Assembly: GCF_023923225.1 (NCBI RefSeq)
Contig: NZ_CP099489.1
Span: 2,542,001 to 2,606,000 of the forward strand
From: Ornithinimicrobium faecis
GTDB taxonomy: Bacteria > Actinomycetota > Actinomycetes > Actinomycetales > Dermatophilaceae
Length of the DNA stretch: 64,000 nucleotides
Direction: 5' to 3'
In this document: positions 31,361-39,957 of the stretch, one piece after another
Layout: every line of letters starts with the position of its first letter
Position numbering within the stretch: the stretch's first letter is position 1
Notes under the pieces: generated by a model
Databases searched by the model: none
What the model saw: only the letters and a program-made list of their open reading frames with translations
What the model was told of the DNA's origin: nothing
Position numbers and translations under genes: made by a program

Positions 31361-32137
31361 GTGGTGGCCTCGGACACCCTGCTGCGCAACATCACCTCGC
31401 ACCCTGACCTTCTTGAGCTCTGTGGCGGCGACCCGTTCGTCCGCTGGGGCATCCCTGACCCGTTCACCGGAGCTGTCCTGGCTGGCCCCGGAGCAGTCGC
31501 CGTCGAGCGCTTCGGGCGGCGCGGGCGCGGATTGTGGGTGTTCCCGCACTCAGGTGGGCACAGCGTCGCGATCCGCGACCTGCTCGAGGCCCTGGGTGGC
31601 CCCGTCGCAGAGCGCGGGATCACCGGCATCTCCGTGCCCCAGGAGTATGCGGATCAGTTGGCTGCGACCTTCGAGCTCGGCTCAGGGGGTGAGTGGGACT
31701 GGATGTGGACCGACCAGGCTCCGCCGCCCGTGCTGTTCGAGGATCGCCTCATCACCCTCGATGACACCCGCGACGCGGCAGAGCTAGAGGCCCTCTCTGC
31801 GGTTCACAGCCCCACCGGGGAGGGTGACCCTGGCACGGGTCGGACCGACCTGTGGTTGGGCATCCGCACTCCGGAGGGCCAGCTCGTGGCGGCGGGAGCG
31901 ATGCAGTCCCTGGAGTCCGGGGCGCCGCACCTGGCCGGGATCGTCACTCACACGGACCACCGTGGTCTGGGCCTGGCCCGCGCGGTCACGGCTGGGCTGA
32001 CCCGCCACGCGGTCGACGAGCACGGCGTGTGCACGCTGGGGATGTACTCAGCCAACCCACCTGCCCGGGCGATCTATTACGGACTGGGTTACCAGACGGC
32101 ATACGCCTGGCACTCCCGCAGACTCGCCACCGACTGA
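31361..32137 (+). CDS. GNAT-family N-acetyltransferase
   Basis: The 258-residue protein has a C-terminal GNAT fold. VAAGAMQSLESGAPHLAGIVTH is split across strands 3-4, then THTDHRGLGLARAVTAGLTRH gives the acetyl-CoA loop (R-G-x-G-x-A), and GMYSANPPARAIYYGLGY is the family end motif. The N-terminal 120 residues are an unassigned domain. The substrate is unknown. The GTG-GTG start at 31361/31364 has no SD, and a TAGCAT box at 31352-31357 could give a leaderless mRNA (weak inference). Confidence 0.85.
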   Translation: MVASDTLLRNITSHPDLLELCGGDPFVRWGIPDPFTGAVLAGPGAVAVERFGRRGRGLWVFPHSGGHSVAIRDLLEALGGPVAERGITGISVPQEYADQLAATFELGSGGEWDWMWTDQAPPPVLFEDRLITLDDTRDAAELEALSAVHSPTGEGDPGTGRTDLWLGIRTPEGQLVAAGAMQSLESGAPHLAGIVTHTDHRGLGLARAVTAGLTRHAVDEHGVCTLGMYSANPPARAIYYGLGYQTAYAWHSRRLATD

Positions 32138-32145
32138 GGCTCCGC

Positions 32146-32224
32146 ACCCTCAGCCCGCCGACGCCTGCACCTCAGCAGACCCACACCCGCGCCCTCAGCC
32201 CGCCGACGCCTGCACCCTCAGCGC
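32146..32224 (-). repeat. 45-bp-spaced duplication of the pepN 3' end including the stop codon
   Basis: The last pepN codons VQASAG-stop and the bases after them recur 45 bases downstream, in the same frame, as VQASAG-stop again. The copied block is about 30 bases (ccctcagcccgccgacgcct on the plus strand, at 32147 and 32192). It fills the 57-bp gap between convergent GNAT and pepN ends. Confidence 0.85.
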
Positions 32225-34813
32225 ACGCCGGAGGTGGTCGGTCTGCTCGATGACGATGCGCCGCAGGGCCTTTGGAGCCTCCGGGTGCTGCTCCAACCAG
32301 GTCTGCGCAGCGAGCAGCGATGGAGCCTCGTCGGGCTGGTTTCCTGCGACCAGGTCCCCGCGCGGGAACAAGCCGGTCACCAGAATGCTGGCCATCACCA
32401 TCGAGCGCTGCTGCCACCAGTTCGAGATCGAGGCGTAGTAGTCGTCGGCATACGACTGCGTCGCGGGCCCGCCCGACGGCTCGGTAAACCCAGCCACCAG
32501 GGCGCGCAGGTGATCGTTGGTCAGAGACTCATCCGCGACCATCGCCTCCCAGGCCGCAGCCTTCGCCGACGCAGAGGGGCGGGCTGCCGTTGCTCGCAGG
32601 TGCGCGGTTCGTCCAGTCATCGTGTCGTCCGCTGCCAGCTCGGCGGCCAGCGCGTCGTCCGAGACCGCGTCCTGGGCGGCCAACGCGGCGACCGCGCCCC
32701 ATCGCAGGTCCTGATCGACCACCAGTCCATCGGGCACCGAGGTTCCGTCGAGGAGTCCGCCCACCACCTCGACACCCTCTGCGGTGGAGGCGGTCGCCCG
32801 CACCAGGGCACGGGCCAGGACGGCCTGCCGGTCCGAGTCCGCCTCTGCTGCCCACAGCGCGTCGCGCAACATGGCCACCTGCTCGCCTCGCCAGTCCGAG
32901 CGACGGGCAACGGGGGCAAAGGACTCGATGGCCGAGTGCAGATTGGTCAGGCCCGAGGCGAGGAGTGCCGCATCAGCCTCATCGGGCAGTTGCTGCAGGG
33001 CACCGCGCACATAGCGGTCGACGGGAAGCTCGCTGTCGCGCACAGAGTTCCAGAGCGAGGACCACACCACGCCGCGGCTGAGCGGCGACTCGATCGAGCT
33101 GACGTGAGCCAGCGCAGTCTCGGTTGAGACGGGATCGAGGCGGACGGTGGCATAGGTCAGGTCGTCGTCGTTGATCAGCACCAGGTCGGCGTGCTCGCCC
33201 GCCGCTTGGGGCACCTGGGTCTGCTGACCGGTGACATCGATCTCGTGGGCTGCCACCCGGGACAGGCGGTCCCCTTCCAACGCATAGCAACCCACCACCA
33301 GGCGATGAGGTCGGTCGATGAAGGCCCCAGCAGCCGGACCCTCTCCACGTGCGTCGCTAGCCAGTGGGTCGCTTGCCCTCTGACGGATGAGCAAGCTGGT
33401 CAGCGTGCCGTCCTCAGCCCGTTCCACCACCGGGGTCAGTTCCGAAATGCCGGCGGTCTCGAGCCACACCCGGGACCACGACGTCAGGTCGCGGCCGGAG
33501 GCCGCCTCCAGGCACTCCATCAGGTCGCTGACCTCGGTGTTGCCGAACGCGTGGCGACCGAAGTAGTCACGGGACCCGGCAAAGAAAGCCGACCGGCCGA
33601 CATACGCCATCAGTTGCTTGAGGGTTGCCGCACCCTTGGCATAGGTGATGCCGTCGAAGTTCTGCCGGGCCGCCTCCATGTCATCGATCACCGCGACGAT
33701 CGGGTGAGTCGTGGGCAGCTGGTCCTGTCGATAGGCAAATTGCTTGCGGTCCATGGCAAACCGCGTCCACGTGTCGGTGTACTCAGTGGCCTCCGCGGTC
33801 ACGTGATAGCCCATCAGATCGGCGAAACTCTCTTTGAGCCACAGGCCGTCCCACCAACGCATCGTCACCAGATCCCCGAACCACATGTGGGCCATTTCGT
33901 GCATGAGCGTGTTGGCCAGTCCCTGACGCTGTGCCCGGGTGGTTCTGCCGCGGTGCAGGTATTGCTCGGTGAAGGTCACCAGGCCCGGATTCTCCATCGC
34001 GCCAATGTTGTACTCCGGCACGAAGATCTGGTCGTACTTGCCCCACGGGTAGGGATAGTTGAAGTGCTCGTCGAAGAAGTCCAGGCCTTGCCGGGTCAGC
34101 CGGAGGACCTCGTCGGCGTCCAAATAGTCCACCATCGAGGCACGGCAGAGAACACCCAGTGCGATCTCCTGCGAGGTGCCGTCAGCACGCTCGGTCGACC
34201 AGGTCCCGTCCACGCGGTGATAAGGCCCGGCAGCCACTGCCGTGATGTAGCTGGACAACGGTGGGGTGGGCGCGAAAGTCACTGTCGCAGCGTCCCTTTC
34301 CTGCGTGCGCTCGACCTCAGGCTGCCCGGACAGGATCACCCATTCTGCCGGGGCAGTCACGACGAAAGTGACCTCGGCCTTGAGGTCCGGTTGCTCGAAG
34401 ACTGGATAGAGCCGGCGGGCATCGGTGGGCTCAAAGTGGGTGTAGAGGTAGGTGTTCCCGTCCTGCGGGTCGGTGAACCGGTGCAGTCCCTCGCCACTGC
34501 GGCTGTAGACGCAGTCCGCCTCGATGCGGACCTCGTTGTCCCGTGCCAGGCCGGTCAGCGGGACACGCGCACCGTCATAGGAGAGGTCGACCGGGGCGCC
34601 GTTCAGGGTCACCTTGACAACCTGGTCGGCGATCAGGTCCACCCAGGTCTCCTCGCCGGTGGCTGTGAAGGCGATGGTGCTGACCACCCGGAAGGTCCGC
34701 GCTGTCGGGTCGGTGGCTGATCTGAGGTCGAGCTCAACTCGCTGCTCCCCCACAGCAATTGTCCTGGCGCGCTCGGCGCATTCGGCGTGGGTCAGGTTCG
34801 TCGTGGCAGTCAC
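32195..34813 (-). CDS. pepN: Aminopeptidase N (M1 metallopeptidase)
   Basis: PepN removes N-terminal residues from peptides in the cytoplasm. The 872-residue protein has the exopeptidase motif YNIGAMENPG and the zinc site HEMAHMWFGDLVTM...LKESFADLMG (HExxH-x18-E). An N-terminal beta domain and a C-terminal helical ERAP1-like domain flank the core. GTG 34813 gives the usual TNLTHAE start, but no SD is visible. The open frame extends 60 residues upstream without conservation. The gap 34814-35122 to the divergent HNH gene holds no gene. A TTGACA-like box on the minus strand (34903-34908) lacks a matching -10. Confidence 0.95.
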   Translation of the reverse strand: MTATTNLTHAECAERARTIAVGEQRVELDLRSATDPTARTFRVVSTIAFTATGEETWVDLIADQVVKVTLNGAPVDLSYDGARVPLTGLARDNEVRIEADCVYSRSGEGLHRFTDPQDGNTYLYTHFEPTDARRLYPVFEQPDLKAEVTFVVTAPAEWVILSGQPEVERTQERDAATVTFAPTPPLSSYITAVAAGPYHRVDGTWSTERADGTSQEIALGVLCRASMVDYLDADEVLRLTRQGLDFFDEHFNYPYPWGKYDQIFVPEYNIGAMENPGLVTFTEQYLHRGRTTRAQRQGLANTLMHEMAHMWFGDLVTMRWWDGLWLKESFADLMGYHVTAEATEYTDTWTRFAMDRKQFAYRQDQLPTTHPIVAVIDDMEAARQNFDGITYAKGAATLKQLMAYVGRSAFFAGSRDYFGRHAFGNTEVSDLMECLEAASGRDLTSWSRVWLETAGISELTPVVERAEDGTLTSLLIRQRASDPLASDARGEGPAAGAFIDRPHRLVVGCYALEGDRLSRVAAHEIDVTGQQTQVPQAAGEHADLVLINDDDLTYATVRLDPVSTETALAHVSSIESPLSRGVVWSSLWNSVRDSELPVDRYVRGALQQLPDEADAALLASGLTNLHSAIESFAPVARRSDWRGEQVAMLRDALWAAEADSDRQAVLARALVRATASTAEGVEVVGGLLDGTSVPDGLVVDQDLRWGAVAALAAQDAVSDDALAAELAADDTMTGRTAHLRATAARPSASAKAAAWEAMVADESLTNDHLRALVAGFTEPSGGPATQSYADDYYASISNWWQQRSMVMASILVTGLFPRGDLVAGNQPDEAPSLLAAQTWLEQHPEAPKALRRIVIEQTDHLRRALRVQASAG

Positions 34814-35122
34814 GATGGCCCAGTCAAACAGAACGCACCGCTTGACGACACCCCCTGGCGTCTCCGCATGTCTGAGTTGCCCCGTTGGGTGGACATCCTG
34901 ACTGTCAAGTTTGCATGGCCGGAGAGAGGCTGGCGTCACCCCGCACGAGGGCCCTTGCCGTTCCTGAAGCTGTCCGTTCCTCGGCCTTCCCATGTATGTT
35001 TCCGCAGGTCAAGACGATCTGCTGGGAGTGTCAGACGTCATCCCTAATGTTGTAGGTAGCTGATCAGGACGCAGTGAGTTTCCTGGCCAGGACGGGTTCG
35101 CGATGGAGCGGAAGGAGGGGTG

Positions 35123-37756
35123 ATGGACACCAAGGTCGTGCAGCGGAGGATCCGGGAGAGCCTGCGCCGTCCTCCGGTCGTGCGGGCCCGTTCGTCGCGT
35201 CCTGCCGGGCGCAAGGACCCGTCAACCTCCCCCGAGCTCACGGACGCCACGGAAACTCCGGAGTCTGTGGAGTTCACGGACGCAGCGGACTCTCCGGAGT
35301 TCACGGACACTGCGGACTCTCCGGAGTTCACGGACACTGCGGACTCTCCGGAGTTCACGGACGCTGCCGGGGTCCCTACTGAGTTGTGGGTGACCTCCTT
35401 TGCCGACCTGATCGCACCGCCGGCCAAACCCACCTCCGAGGCCCCACCAGAACAGGGGCACCCCGATCAGGAACCAACCGATCTCGACACGCCCGCACGT
35501 CTGCGCTCCGTCCTGAACGACTTCGGGCTGGACGAGTCGATGGTCGAGTCCCTGACTGGCCTGGTCGAATCCTGCGCGACCGTGGCCACCGTTGACGAGC
35601 AACCCTCCGTCGTCGCCCGGGGGCAGGCGCTGTTGTCCAGCATGGAGTCGTCGAACGCGACCGCTGGGCGGTTGGATGCGGTCCTGCTCTCCGCGACCAG
35701 GGAGCTGACCGCCGTGCAGGGCCAGATGCTGCTCCTGGACAAGGGTGGCACCACCCCGGACGACCTCACCCCAACGCAGTGGGAGAAGTGGCGGGCCCAG
35801 GCCAAGCGGGCGACACGCAAGGAAGTGGAAGCCCTGATGGGGTGGTGTCCCGGGGAGGTCTCTGACCTGGTCGCGGTCGCGAACCTTCCCGCCTCGGTCA
35901 CTGCCCCGGTGGCCCACTCTCTGAAGTCGGGCGAGTCGACGTGGCGGCTGGTGCGCCGCTACTTCCGGGCCTGCTCCACGTTCAGCACCGAGGACTCGGC
36001 TGCGGTGGCCAACGGGCTGTTCGGCGACGACCCGGCAGCGTCGGTGTCTGAGCGGCTCGACTCTGCCGGTGAGTTCCTCGGTGGGCCGTGGCGCCACCGC
36101 GAGTTCTACCGTGCGCTGGACCGTGAAGTGCACAAGATCAAAGGTCGCGACCCGCAGTCCACGAAGAAGACTCGTGAGGATAACCTCGCCGCCAACGACA
36201 CGAGGGTGTTGGTCGAGGACAACGGCACCGCGCAGGTCATGATCGGGTGCACCGCCACCCAGGGCGCCGCGGTCGCTGACCGCATCGACAAAGCGGCCCG
36301 GGCTGCCCGCAAGGCCGGCGACCCACGCACCCTGTGCCAACTCCGTGCCGCGGCCGGCATCGCCCTGCTGCTGCACGGCACCGCCGACCTGACCGGACTA
36401 CCCGACGACCCAGCCCTCGTCACGGTCGAGCAGTCCGAGCAGCTCACCAAAATCCTCCACGGCCTCCCAGCCGCGCAACTCAACGTCATCGTCCCGCTCA
36501 ACGCCCTGATCGGCACCACCCCAGGCGGCATGACCCCCACAGGGTCTAGCCCCGGCACGAGTGTCGATGCCGAGGGGAACCCGATCCCCGCCGCCTTCGC
36601 TACCGCTGGTGCTACCCCTGGCCAGTCTGGCAGCCGACCCTCCGGCTCCGGTGGCGTCAGCTCCTGCACCTGTGAGTGCACCTGCGGCGCAGAGACCGCC
36701 TCAGATCAAGCGCCCGGAGACGCTTCGAGGGGACAAGACCGCCCTGACTCAGGCCCGCCAGGACCAGACTGCCCACCCCAGCAGGCAGCATCAGGAACCC
36801 AGCCACCAACTCCCGGTGAACCGGATGGTGAGGTCGGTGTCGGCGAAGTGATCGGCAAGCACAGTGTGTTCCTGTCCCCCGATGAGGTCCGCACCCTCGC
36901 GCTCACCCCTGGGTCGACGATGTACCGGCTACTGACCGACCCCGCCACCGGCGTCCTGGTGGAACGCTCGATCAAGGCCTACCCCTTCGATGCGGGCATG
37001 CGCGCGCACATCATCGCCGCGGATGTTTTCTGTCGCATGCCTGGCTGTCTGAAGCCGGCGTCGGTGGCGCAGATTGATCACGTCCAGGAACACGGCACCC
37101 CCGGCGGGCACACGTGTATCGCCAACGGACAACCACTGGACACCCCGGACCATGATCTGAAGACCAAGAAACTCTGGGACGCGGTGATCCACGCCAACAG
37201 GGACGTCACCTGGACTACCCTGCTCGGGCGGATCTACACCACCAAGGCCCATGACTACAACCAGTACACCAAGCTATTGACTGCAGCCACCACACAGGTC
37301 CACGAAGCCATAGCGTCAGGGGATGATCCTGCTGCGGCTGTCGATGCAGCGGTGTATCAGGCGTTGTCCTACCGTCCAGCCGGGGCCAAGCTCGAAGCCG
37401 AGGATGACGACGACTTCAGCGAACTCTTCACCGGCTGGGACTCCGTCACCCTGACCCACACCCCCGAGAGCGGACGCCGGACCTACCACCCCGCCCCGGA
37501 CGCCATGCGCGCCGAGGCACAACGCCACCACGACACCGACGACCGAGTCACCCACGACCAGCAGGACACCGAGGACGACCAGACCACCAGGGCCGACCAG
37601 CAGGACACCGGGCACGACGAGAGTGCTGGCGCGACTGGCCAGACCCACCGAGGCCAAGACGACCAGACTCCGGGCCACAGCACCGGGTCCGAGCAGCCCG
37701 ACGACGGACCCACCACACCCTGGACCCACGACCCCGACGAACCACCACCCTTCTAG
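35123..37756 (+). CDS. DUF222 / HNH endonuclease-domain protein
   Basis: This 877-residue protein has an N-terminal low-complexity tail with about three 8-residue units DSPEFTDT (24-bp DNA repeat, 35264-35366). A DUF222 (13E12-type) helical region follows, about residues 130-440. A linker has a Cys cluster CTCECTCGAE. The HNH domain is near residue 640 (FCRMPGCLKPASVAQIDHVQEH...DHDLKTKKLW). An acidic Gln/Asp/Thr-rich C-terminus ends it. ATG 35123 has GGAGG upstream; GTG 35120 is an alternative. These proteins are multicopy in Actinobacteria, and their function is not established. The tails are longer than usual. Confidence 0.85.
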   Translation: MDTKVVQRRIRESLRRPPVVRARSSRPAGRKDPSTSPELTDATETPESVEFTDAADSPEFTDTADSPEFTDTADSPEFTDAAGVPTELWVTSFADLIAPPAKPTSEAPPEQGHPDQEPTDLDTPARLRSVLNDFGLDESMVESLTGLVESCATVATVDEQPSVVARGQALLSSMESSNATAGRLDAVLLSATRELTAVQGQMLLLDKGGTTPDDLTPTQWEKWRAQAKRATRKEVEALMGWCPGEVSDLVAVANLPASVTAPVAHSLKSGESTWRLVRRYFRACSTFSTEDSAAVANGLFGDDPAASVSERLDSAGEFLGGPWRHREFYRALDREVHKIKGRDPQSTKKTREDNLAANDTRVLVEDNGTAQVMIGCTATQGAAVADRIDKAARAARKAGDPRTLCQLRAAAGIALLLHGTADLTGLPDDPALVTVEQSEQLTKILHGLPAAQLNVIVPLNALIGTTPGGMTPTGSSPGTSVDAEGNPIPAAFATAGATPGQSGSRPSGSGGVSSCTCECTCGAETASDQAPGDASRGQDRPDSGPPGPDCPPQQAASGTQPPTPGEPDGEVGVGEVIGKHSVFLSPDEVRTLALTPGSTMYRLLTDPATGVLVERSIKAYPFDAGMRAHIIAADVFCRMPGCLKPASVAQIDHVQEHGTPGGHTCIANGQPLDTPDHDLKTKKLWDAVIHANRDVTWTTLLGRIYTTKAHDYNQYTKLLTAATTQVHEAIASGDDPAAAVDAAVYQALSYRPAGAKLEAEDDDDFSELFTGWDSVTLTHTPESGRRTYHPAPDAMRAEAQRHHDTDDRVTHDQQDTEDDQTTRADQQDTGHDESAGATGQTHRGQDDQTPGHSTGSEQPDDGPTTPWTHDPDEPPPF

Positions 37757-37794
37757 GCGGTGGGATCGATCTGATGTCGGGTCGAGTTGGCGCC

Positions 37795-38052
37795 CTAGCC
37801 GAGGTTGCGGCGCACGGATCGACGCTTCAGCATCCAGCCCACGGCCACCCCGATCAGCGCCACCAGCGTGAGCGCCAACCACAGTGGTGCGGTGAAGGTC
37901 ATCCAGAGCAACCGCAGGTGGAGGTCATCGGTGTTCTGGGCGATAAAGGTAATGGCCAGCAGTGCCAGGACGATCGTGATCCAGTGAGCCTTGAGCAGGG
38001 TGACGACCGGGCTCTGTTCTTGCGCCCGCTCGGACCGACGCTGTTCGGACAT
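37795..38052 (-). CDS. LapA/DUF1049-family small membrane protein
   Basis: The 85-residue protein has two membrane helices (WITIVLALLAITFIAQN and APLWLALTLVALIGVAVGW) and a basic C-terminus LKRRSVRR. The N-Q-N/F-I-x-Q-N pattern between helices is typical of LapA-domain proteins. In E. coli the LapA/LapB proteins act in LPS control, which does not apply here; the actinobacterial role is unknown. ATG 38052 has GGGGAG upstream. It ends 38 bases from the convergent HNH gene. Confidence 0.8.
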   Translation of the reverse strand: MSEQRRSERAQEQSPVVTLLKAHWITIVLALLAITFIAQNTDDLHLRLLWMTFTAPLWLALTLVALIGVAVGWMLKRRSVRRNLG

Positions 38053-38186
38053 CGATGACTCCCCTCCTGAGGACACGGAACGATCTGAGCCGCGCCCTGA
38101 GGTCTCATCGTGTCACCAGATCAGCGGAGATGGCGACTCGACCCGATTGTCGACATGGCCTTGCCAGGGTGCTCCCCAGGCCGTCG

Positions 38187-38220
38187 ACGAGCGCTTAGTT
38201 GTGACGAGCGCTCAGTTGTG
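38187..38220 (-). repeat. 17-bp direct repeat across the metI stop codon
   Basis: The end of metI, CACAACTGAGCGCTCGT, is followed immediately by CACAACTAAGCGCTCGT (minus strand). It is a perfect tandem unit apart from one base. The copied block contains the His-Asn codons and the stop triplet, but 17 bases is out of frame. Confidence 0.85.
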
Positions 38221-38883
38221 GTGCATGGCCCTGCGGGACAGGCGGTTGCCAAGTGCTTGAGCCAGTTGCACCAAGATGATGATGACGATGACCGTGACCC
38301 AGACGACGCCGAAGTTCCAGCGCTTGTAGCCATAGTCCAGGGCAAAGGCACCCAGGCCCCCGCCATCCAGAGTTCCTGCCAAGGCCGACATGTCCACGAC
38401 AGCGATGCAGATGAAGGTGTAGCCCAGGATCAATGGACCAAGGGCCTCCGGGACCAGGAGGGTCGTGATGATCCGCCAGCGCGTCGCACCGGTGGCTCGG
38501 GCTGCCTCGATCACGCCGGGGTCGATCGCCACCAGATTCTGCTCCACGATGCGTGAGACGCCGAAGGTGGCGGCCACAGACATCGGCACGATCATCGCCG
38601 TGCTGCCCAGCCGGGTCCCGACGATGCCCACGGTCAGTGGGGCCACCGCAAAGAGCAGGATCAGGAACGGGATCGGCCGGAAGATGTTGACGACCAGGTT
38701 GAGGACCCCGAAGACCCAACGGTTCTGCAACAGTCCGCCCCGTCGGGTCGTGTAGAGCCCCATACCGAGGGTCAATCCCAGCAGGCCGCCGATGACAAGG
38801 GTGGCCGAGACCATATAGAGCGTCTGCCCGGTGGCCTCGATCAGGCTGGAGCCGTGCTCGCTCCACTCGAATCCGTCATTCAT
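38212..38883 (-). CDS. metI: Methionine ABC transporter permease
   Basis: MetI is the membrane channel of the methionine importer. The 223-residue protein has about five helices and the ATPase-coupling EAA loop EAARATGATRWRIITTLL followed by VPEALGP. Family signatures NIFRPIPFLILL and DMSALAGTLDGGGLG are present. The ATG shares one base with the metN stop (TGATG), so translation is coupled. It is the last gene of metQ-metN-metI. Confidence 0.95.
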   Translation of the reverse strand: MNDGFEWSEHGSSLIEATGQTLYMVSATLVIGGLLGLTLGMGLYTTRRGGLLQNRWVFGVLNLVVNIFRPIPFLILLFAVAPLTVGIVGTRLGSTAMIVPMSVAATFGVSRIVEQNLVAIDPGVIEAARATGATRWRIITTLLVPEALGPLILGYTFICIAVVDMSALAGTLDGGGLGAFALDYGYKRWNFGVVWVTVIVIIILVQLAQALGNRLSRRAMHHN

Positions 38884-39956
38884 CAGGCGACCTCCTCGAC
38901 CTCGGTGACCCCGCGCAGCTGTGCGACCACCTGGTCAACAGCAGCCTCGGGGCCGGACAGCTCCAAGGTCAGCGACCCAAACGAGCGTGCTTGCAGCGTG
39001 CCGATGCCGCCGTAGACGATCTCGAAGCTCACACCCTGGGCACCAGCCCCTGCCAACACCGTGCCCAGACGAGAGCCGTCGTGGACTGTGGCAGTGACGA
39101 TCCTCCCGGGGTGAGCCTGCCTGATCCGGGCCAGGTCATCTCCGATCGGCTTGTCGTGGATCACGGTCGAGACAAACTTCCGCCCGACCTCAGACTGCGG
39201 GTTGGTGAAGACCTCAAAGACAGTGCCGATCTCAGCGACGTGACCGCTCTCCAGGATGGCGACGCGATCAGCAATGGCGCGGACAATCTCGAGCTCGTGG
39301 GTGATGACCACGACGGTCACGCCCAGCTCGCGGTTGACCTTGCGGAGCAGCCGCAACACGTCCTGAGTGGTCTCGGGGTCAAGGGCGCTCGTGGACTCGT
39401 CCGCCAGCAGGATCTTCGGACCGGCGGCCAGCGCACGGGCGATGCCGACGCGCTGCTTCTGCCCGCCGGACAGCTGATCCGGATAGGAGTGCGCACGGTC
39501 CAGCAGACCGACAAAGTCCAGGAGCTCGGCGACGCGAGCGTCACGGCGCTCCTTTGACCAGCCCGCAACCTTCAGCGGAAAGGCCACATTGCCGGCGATC
39601 GTGCGCGACCCAAAGAGGTTGAACTGCTGGAAGATCATCCCGATGTCGCGCCGTTTGCGTTCCAGTTGCGACTCCGACATCTGCACCACGTCCTGCCCGT
39701 CAACAACGAGCTCTCCGGAGGTGACCCGCTCCAGTCCGTTGATGAGCCGCACCAGGGTGCTCTTGCCAGCTCCGGAGTAGCCGATGACCGCAAAGATCTC
39801 CCCCGCGTTAACGCTCAGATCAACATGGTCGACCGCGGTGACGTCGCCACTGCGACCGGTGAAGACCTTGGAGACGTCCCGGAACTCGATGATCGAGGAC
39901 CGGTCAGCTCTCGCGGTCACGTCAGCTCTCGAGGAACCCTCAGCTCTCGCGGACAC
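38883..39956 (-). CDS. metN: Methionine ABC transporter ATP-binding protein
   Basis: MetN powers methionine import. It shows Walker A GYSGAGKSTLVRL, signature LSGGQKQRVGIARAL, Walker B ILLADESTSALDP and the switch His in VVITHELE. The C-terminal 90 residues form a NIL domain (FEIVYGGIGTLQ), which in homologues binds methionine and shuts the transporter (trans-inhibition). GTG 39956 is one base after the metQ stop; GTG 39920 is a second candidate. The N-terminal tail is a SRA-DV-ARA duplication. The gene is 357 residues with this start. Confidence 0.94.
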   Translation of the reverse strand: MSARAEGSSRADVTARADRSSIIEFRDVSKVFTGRSGDVTAVDHVDLSVNAGEIFAVIGYSGAGKSTLVRLINGLERVTSGELVVDGQDVVQMSESQLERKRRDIGMIFQQFNLFGSRTIAGNVAFPLKVAGWSKERRDARVAELLDFVGLLDRAHSYPDQLSGGQKQRVGIARALAAGPKILLADESTSALDPETTQDVLRLLRKVNRELGVTVVVITHELEIVRAIADRVAILESGHVAEIGTVFEVFTNPQSEVGRKFVSTVIHDKPIGDDLARIRQAHPGRIVTATVHDGSRLGTVLAGAGAQGVSFEIVYGGIGTLQARSFGSLTLELSGPEAAVDQVVAQLRGVTEVEEVA

Positions 39957-39957
39957 G

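Noticed and set aside
34814..35122. Promoter for pepN from a TTGACA-like box at 34903-34908
   Set aside because: No TAnnnT -10 element lies 16-19 bases away on the minus strand.
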